DNA from: Pseudomonadota bacterium
Lineage (GTDB): Bacteria > Pseudomonadota > Alphaproteobacteria > Rhizobiales > Hyphomicrobiaceae
Length of the DNA stretch: 16,358 nt
Reading direction: 5' to 3'
Assembly (NCBI GenBank): GCA_023426855.1
Contig: JAEZBU010000119.1
Location: 1-16,358 of the forward strand
In this document: one piece after another, positions 13,152 through 16,358 of the stretch
How positions within the stretch are numbered: the stretch's first letter is position 1
Layout: each line of letters opens with the position of its first letter
Notes under the pieces: generated by a model
What the model was told of the DNA's origin: nothing
The model's input: the letters and a program-made list of their open reading frames with translations, nothing else
Databases searched by the model: none
Made by a program: the position numbers and the translations under genes

Positions 13152-13847
13152 ATGCCTTCGCCAGACATCCCAAAGGTCGAGCAGATCATCGTCGAGATGA
13201 CCAACTCCGTGCGCAAGCAGCACAAGCTCGGCGACGTCAAACCCGATCCCAAGCTGACCGCCACCGCGCGCACCTACGCCCGGTTTCTGGCGCAATCGCA
13301 GATGTTCTCTCACACCGCCGACGGGCGGCAGCCGTCGGATCGCGCCAAAGCGGCCGGCTACGAGCCGTGTTTCGTGTCGGAAAACCTGTCTTCCAATCTC
13401 GACACGCGCGGCTTCGAGACGAGGCAACTGGCGCGCGATGCCGTGCAGGGCTGGATGAATTCACCCGGGCATCGCAAGAACATGCTGACCGAGCATGTCG
13501 TCGATATCGGTGTTGCCGTCGCTAAGGTGACATCGCAGGAGAAATACATCTCCGTGCAGGTGTTCGGGCGGCCGTATGCGATGGCCTACTCGTTCCGTAT
13601 CGAAAACGGCGCGGCCCAAACCGTGCATTACGATTTTCTCGACCAAGCGCATGAAATCGGCGCGCGGTACATGAGCGAGCACACGGCATGCCTGCCGGGA
13701 GAAATCACGTTCCGTCCATCGGCCAAGGCCAGCACCGTGATCGGACGCTATCAGGCGCGCGATGGCGATACCTTCGTTCTGCGCCGCGGTGAAAAGGGTG
13801 GCGTCGTGGTCGACGTCAAGCATAGCGAGAAAAAGGCCAGCCGCTGA
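13152..13847 (+). CDS. CAP (SCP/PR-1) domain protein without a visible signal peptide
   Basis: A 231-residue protein. Residues 8-140 are a CAP domain: an N-terminal helix (KVEQIIVEMTNSVRKQHK), MFSHTADGRQPSDRAKAAGY, VSENLSSN and GWMNSPGHRKNML, with the cavity residues His54, Glu78 and His107 present. Residues 141-231 are a beta-rich tail ending in a basic KKASR stretch. CAP proteins are almost always exported, yet this reading frame opens only at 13137, just after the stop of the binding-protein gene, and has no hydrophobic segment. The start is ATG at 13152; a TTG one codon earlier is the only upstream option. No good ribosome site is visible, so translation may depend on coupling with the upstream gene. 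The biochemical role of bacterial CAP domains is mostly unknown. Confidence 0.85.
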   Translation: MPSPDIPKVEQIIVEMTNSVRKQHKLGDVKPDPKLTATARTYARFLAQSQMFSHTADGRQPSDRAKAAGYEPCFVSENLSSNLDTRGFETRQLARDAVQGWMNSPGHRKNMLTEHVVDIGVAVAKVTSQEKYISVQVFGRPYAMAYSFRIENGAAQTVHYDFLDQAHEIGARYMSEHTACLPGEITFRPSAKASTVIGRYQARDGDTFVLRRGEKGGVVVDVKHSEKKASR

Positions 13848-13904
13848 ATTTCGCCTGGCCTGGATCGCGTGCCGCGCAGTCAGTAGCTCACGCCTTCCGG
13901 CGGA

Positions 13905-14972
13905 TCACTTCACACCGAGCTTCTTCTGCAGGCTGGACGACGACGTCGTGTATTGGAACAGCAGCCGCTTGTCCGGGTAAATATACTTGTGCGCCTGCTG
14001 CGCCATCAGCGCAGCCTCGTGGAAGCCCGACAGGATCAGCTTCAGCTTGCCCGGATAAGTGTTGATGTCGCCAATGGCGAAGATGCCCTTCTCGCTGGTC
14101 TCGAACCGCTCCGTATCGACCGGGATCAGGTTCTCATCCAGATTGAGGCCCCAATTCGCGATCGGGCCGAGCTTCATGGTCAATCCGAAGAACGGCAGCA
14201 GCCGGTTGCAGGCCAATTGCTCTTCGCCGTCCTTGGTCTTGATGGTGACGGCTTCCAGCAAGCCGTCATTTCCATGCAGCGCCGTTACCTGGCCAATCGC
14301 GAGACGCATGCCACCATCGCGCACATGGTTGCGCATCTGCTCCACCGAATGCGGCGCGCCGCGGAATTCATCGCGACGATGCAGCAGCGTCAGGCTGTTG
14401 GCCAGCGGCTGCAGGTTCAGCGTCCAGTCGAGCGCCGAGTCGCCGCCCCCGACGATCAGCACATCCTTGCCGGCAAAATCCTGCATGCGGCGAACCGCGT
14501 AGAATACCGACTTGCCCTCATACGCCTCGATGCCGGCCAGCGGCGGACGCTTCGGCGTGAACGAGCCGCCACCCGCCGCGATTACGACGACCTTGGTGAT
14601 GAACACCTTGCCGGCATCCGTGGTGACGCGGAACCTCTCATCCGGCAGACGCTGCAGGCTGTCGACCTGTTCGCCGAAATGGAAGGTCGGCTCGAACGGC
14701 TTGATCTGCTCCAACAGACGATCCGTCAGTTCCTGGCCGGTGACGATCGGAAGCGCCGGAATGTCGTAGATCGGCTTGTCGGGATATAGCTCGGCGCACT
14801 GCCCGCCGGGCTTATCGAGGATGTCGATGACATGCGCCCGTATATCGACGAGGCCCAGTTCGAACACCGTGAACAGACCGACCGGGCCTGCTCCGATAAT
14901 CAGGGCATCGGTTTCGATGGGCTCGGAACCCGAGCCATTCTGCGCTGACACGTCCTGCTGCACGTCACTCAT
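13905..14972 (-). CDS. Ferredoxin-NADP+ reductase, thioredoxin-reductase-like type
   Basis: A 355-residue FAD- and NADPH-binding flavoprotein. It has an N-terminal FAD site IIGAGPVGLFTVFEL (25-39), an NADPH site IVGGGDSALDW (173-183), LHRRDEFR (197-204) which suits the 2'-phosphate of NADPH, and a second FAD motif IFAIGDINTYPGK (297-309). The CxxC disulfide of thioredoxin reductases is missing, and there is a C-terminal extension with YTTSSSS (341-347), both as in the TrxR-like FNRs of Bacillus YumC and Rhodopseudomonas type. It moves electrons between NADPH and a ferredoxin, probably the product of the gene 78 bases upstream on the same strand. The ATG at 14972 has only AGG directly before it; a GTG three codons later could be the true start. 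Confidence 0.93.
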   Translation of the reverse strand: MSDVQQDVSAQNGSGSEPIETDALIIGAGPVGLFTVFELGLVDIRAHVIDILDKPGGQCAELYPDKPIYDIPALPIVTGQELTDRLLEQIKPFEPTFHFGEQVDSLQRLPDERFRVTTDAGKVFITKVVVIAAGGGSFTPKRPPLAGIEAYEGKSVFYAVRRMQDFAGKDVLIVGGGDSALDWTLNLQPLANSLTLLHRRDEFRGAPHSVEQMRNHVRDGGMRLAIGQVTALHGNDGLLEAVTIKTKDGEEQLACNRLLPFFGLTMKLGPIANWGLNLDENLIPVDTERFETSEKGIFAIGDINTYPGKLKLILSGFHEAALMAQQAHKYIYPDKRLLFQYTTSSSSLQKKLGVK

Positions 14973-15050
14973 CCTGCAACGGTGCGGAACTGCCGGCAGA
15001 CCCTGGCGACAAAGCTTGGGTACTTGAGGGAACGGCGAGCTCCGCAGAGC

Positions 15051-15371
15051 CTAAAACTGTTTTTCGGGAACCCTGACGACCAGGCCGTCCAGGTCCTCGC
15101 TGACCTTGATCTGACAGCTCAATCGGCTTTCCTCGCGCACGTCGAACGCGAAGTCGAGCATGTCTTCCTCCATCGGGGAGGGCTGACCCGTCTTTTCCAC
15201 CCATTCGCTGTCGACGTACACATGGCACGTCGCGCACGCGCAAGCGCCGCCGCATTCGGCTTCGATGCCCGGGACGAGCGACAGCTTCGCCGCCTCCATC
15301 ACCGTAACTCCGGAAGTTGCATCAACGACCTGCTGAGACCCATCCGGCTGGACGAATGTGATCTTGACCAT
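15051..15371 (-). CDS. Adrenodoxin-type [2Fe-2S] ferredoxin
   Basis: A 106-residue ferredoxin starting MVKITFVQPDG. Cys40, Cys46, Cys49 and Cys86 form the C-x5-C-x2-C...C pattern of the adrenodoxin/putidaredoxin class; Cys44 is an additional cysteine inside the cluster loop. The acidic EEDMLDFAFDV helix (69-78) is the usual partner-docking surface. I recall that Rhodopseudomonas palustris has a P450-linked ferredoxin (palustrisredoxin B, PuxB) coded close to a TrxR-like FNR; the arrangement here matches, but no P450 gene is visible. The ATG at 15371 fits the family length and has AAGGAG about 13 bases upstream; an earlier in-frame start would add 24 unlike residues. It probably shares a transcript with the reductase downstream. 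Confidence 0.93.
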   Translation of the reverse strand: MVKITFVQPDGSQQVVDATSGVTVMEAAKLSLVPGIEAECGGACACATCHVYVDSEWVEKTGQPSPMEEDMLDFAFDVREESRLSCQIKVSEDLDGLVVRVPEKQF

Positions 15372-15508
15372 GCGTGCGTTCTGGCTCCTTAAGGCGGCTG
15401 ACGCGGCGGATGGGCGTTGCTCACGCGCGATCCATGTGCGCAAAGTGGCTCACGCGGAGGCCACGGGCTGTCACTTCCGCTGCAAGCCGCAAATTTGATA
15501 GACAGATA

Positions 15509-15556
15509 CGACCGTGATGACAAGCACGTACGGTCGACCTCGGTTACAGGCCGAGG
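15509..15556. terminator. Two adjacent hairpins between Hpt and ferredoxin genes
   Basis: CGACCGT/ACGGTCG (15509-15515 and 15530-15536, 14-base loop) is followed directly by CCTCGG/CCGAGG (15538-15543 and 15551-15556, 7-base loop). Both are perfect. They lie 36-83 bases after the Hpt stop on the minus strand and upstream of the ferredoxin. No T run follows, so this is either a weak or factor-assisted terminator or a regulatory leader structure. Confidence 0.35.
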
Positions 15557-15591
15557 GCGCAGATTGGCGCAGGCTTTATTGAATGCGTTAT

Positions 15592-15984
15592 CTACAGTTG
15601 CTGGCTGACTGCGGCAATGAAGTCGCGCGCCTCGTCAATCGCGGCTTCCAAAGTCGACAACAGTGCTACGCTGTCGCGGCCATCGAATGATATTGCCTCG
15701 GCCTGTTCTGCCAGGCGGGCGACACGCCAAGCGCCCAGTGATAGAGCCGATCCCTTGAGCGTGTGCGCAGCATCGCGCCATGCCTTTTGCGATGAGGCCG
15801 ATTTCAGCTCCGCCAGCACGGTCGGTGCGTGCGCGCAGAACAGTTGTAGGACCTCCCGCTCAACCTCGACATTGCCCAACGTGTAGCGTCGGAGATAATC
15901 GAGACTCACCGGCTCGCTCGGCGCATCTCCATATGATTGCGATTCCGCCGCCACGAAGACATGGCGAGGCTGTGCGCTGCCCAT
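15592..15984 (-). CDS. Orphan Hpt-domain phosphotransfer protein
   Basis: A 130-residue protein. A poorly conserved 25-residue N-terminus is followed by a four-helix Hpt domain. The phosphorylation motif is AAHTLKGSALSLGA (72-85) with His74 as the phosphoacceptor, and LAEQAEAI (91-98) continues the helix as usual. Such proteins relay phosphate between hybrid kinases and response regulators in the cytoplasm. No kinase or regulator gene is in the window, so its partners are coded elsewhere. The ATG at 15984 was chosen because the reading frame upstream of it is arginine-rich and unlike the family; GGGAAC lies about 9 bases before it. The gap to the ferredoxin (220 bases, with hairpins) argues against a tight operon. 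Confidence 0.87.
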   Translation of the reverse strand: MGSAQPRHVFVAAESQSYGDAPSEPVSLDYLRRYTLGNVEVEREVLQLFCAHAPTVLAELKSASSQKAWRDAAHTLKGSALSLGAWRVARLAEQAEAISFDGRDSVALLSTLEAAIDEARDFIAAVSQQL

Positions 15985-16336
15985 ACTGATCGTTCCCGGA
16001 TTGTAGCCAAAACGCCGCGAGCCACGCCTCGGCGTGCCCCTCGGCAATCGGTGTGCCCTAGAACTCAAATGGCTAACACGGAGATCCATAAGCGACGGTT
16101 ACTGTCCACAGCGGATATTGCGTCTCCAATTCAACGACTTGCTAACCATGCGGGTGAGCCCGTCCATTGTTTCGCCCCAAACGCCGACTACCAATCATCC
16201 ACGGGTGGACCGTGGCGGATGGGTGACGCCGCGATCAGCGTTTGTTATGAATTTGCCATATGGGTCTTGCGGCGTGATTCGATTATGAATCGCGTTTGGG
16301 GGCGCCTTCGGGCGCGAGGGGACGTCGGACGGCTGG
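15985..16336. other. 352-base intergenic region upstream of the Hpt gene
   Basis: No convincing gene is seen on either strand. The stretch from about 16070 to 16290 is less GC-rich than the surroundings. It contains two TTATGAAT copies (16245-16252 and 16283-16290), an inverted GATTC/GAATC pair (16276-16280 and 16287-16291) and a GCGCC-TTCG-GGCGC hairpin (16302-16315). It probably carries the divergent promoters of the Hpt gene and of a gene starting at or after 16337, but no clear -35/-10 pair was found. Confidence 0.45.
16302..16315. repeat. GC-rich hairpin with TTCG tetraloop
   Basis: GCGCC and GGCGC pair perfectly around TTCG, giving the very stable C(UUCG)G tetraloop in RNA. It lies 22 bases before the ATG at 16337, so it would sit in the 5' leader of that gene if the promoter is further upstream. 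Confidence 0.45.
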
Positions 16337-16358
16337 ATGGCTCAGGATCCTAAGATCA
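16337..16358 (+). CDS. Possible start of a gene running off the window
   Basis: An ATG at 16337 opens a frame reading MAQDPKI to the end of the window. It follows a leader-like region with a stable hairpin and points away from the Hpt gene. There is no strong ribosome site; GAGGGG lies about 15 bases upstream, which is far. Only seven codons are visible, so the product cannot be guessed. Confidence 0.25.

Noticed and set aside
13848..13904. Terminator between the converging CAP and reductase genes
   Set aside because: Only a 4-bp CGCC/GGCG stem is seen, with no T run on either strand.
13953..14789. 278-codon plus-strand open frame opposite the ferredoxin-NADP reductase
   Set aside because: Shadow of a gene with both dinucleotide-binding motifs; no domain or ribosome site supports it.
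15937..16353. 138-codon plus-strand open frame upstream of the Hpt gene
   Set aside because: It overlaps the Hpt N-terminus, has mixed composition with no domain, and its stop lies inside the possible next gene; more likely chance.

Overview
The window looks like chromosomal DNA of a GC-rich alphaproteobacterium of the Hyphomicrobiales (Rhizobiales), most likely close to Rhodopseudomonas, Bradyrhizobium or Pseudolabrys. The grounds are the frequent GTG and TTG starts, a redox-type adenylate cyclase resembling Sinorhizobium CyaC, a thioredoxin-reductase-like ferredoxin-NADP reductase beside an adrenodoxin-type ferredoxin as in Rhodopseudomonas, an AapJ-like binding protein, and a palindromic intergenic repeat of alphaproteobacterial style. 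No phage, transposase, CRISPR, tRNA or rRNA was seen.

Layout. (1) 1-2007, plus strand: the C-terminal end of a biotin-dependent acyl-CoA carboxylase alpha subunit, a P1-family (S58/DmpA/NylC-like) self-processing hydrolase and a 62-residue membrane-anchored dicysteine protein, tightly packed as one operon. (2) 2004-2185: a nested inverted-repeat element that fills the gap between two converging genes and supplies both stop codons. (3) 2182-5520, minus strand: a probable operon reading GT4 glycosyltransferase, NodB-fold deacetylase, D-threonine aldolase/D-serine dehydratase-like PLP enzyme, DUF6522-like small protein. (4) 5707-10694, plus strand: a very unusual ABC-type membrane protein, a heme/Fe-S adenylate cyclase of CyaC type and a small SAM-dependent methyltransferase. 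(5) 10814-13847, plus strand: an M20 amidohydrolase, an orphan amino-acid binding protein and a CAP-domain protein. (6) 13905-15984, minus strand: an orphan Hpt phosphotransfer protein, a [2Fe-2S] ferredoxin and its probable NADPH reductase. A new plus-strand gene may start at 16337.

The most notable object is the 886-residue ABC-type protein at 5707-8367. Its membrane half looks normal, but its nucleotide-binding half has lost the Walker A lysine, the Q-loop glutamine, the Walker B glutamate and the H-loop histidine. It also carries three successive, diverged copies of the stretch that runs from Q-loop to signature to Walker B. It appears to be a pseudo-ATPase built from a triplicated helical subdomain. 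It lies just upstream of a cyclase whose family is known to sense quinone redox state through hemes in the membrane, and that cyclase itself has two substitutions at usual catalytic positions. Together with the small methyltransferase, and perhaps the divergent glycosyltransferase/deacetylase pair, this may be an undescribed membrane signalling or envelope system. That link is inference from gene order only.
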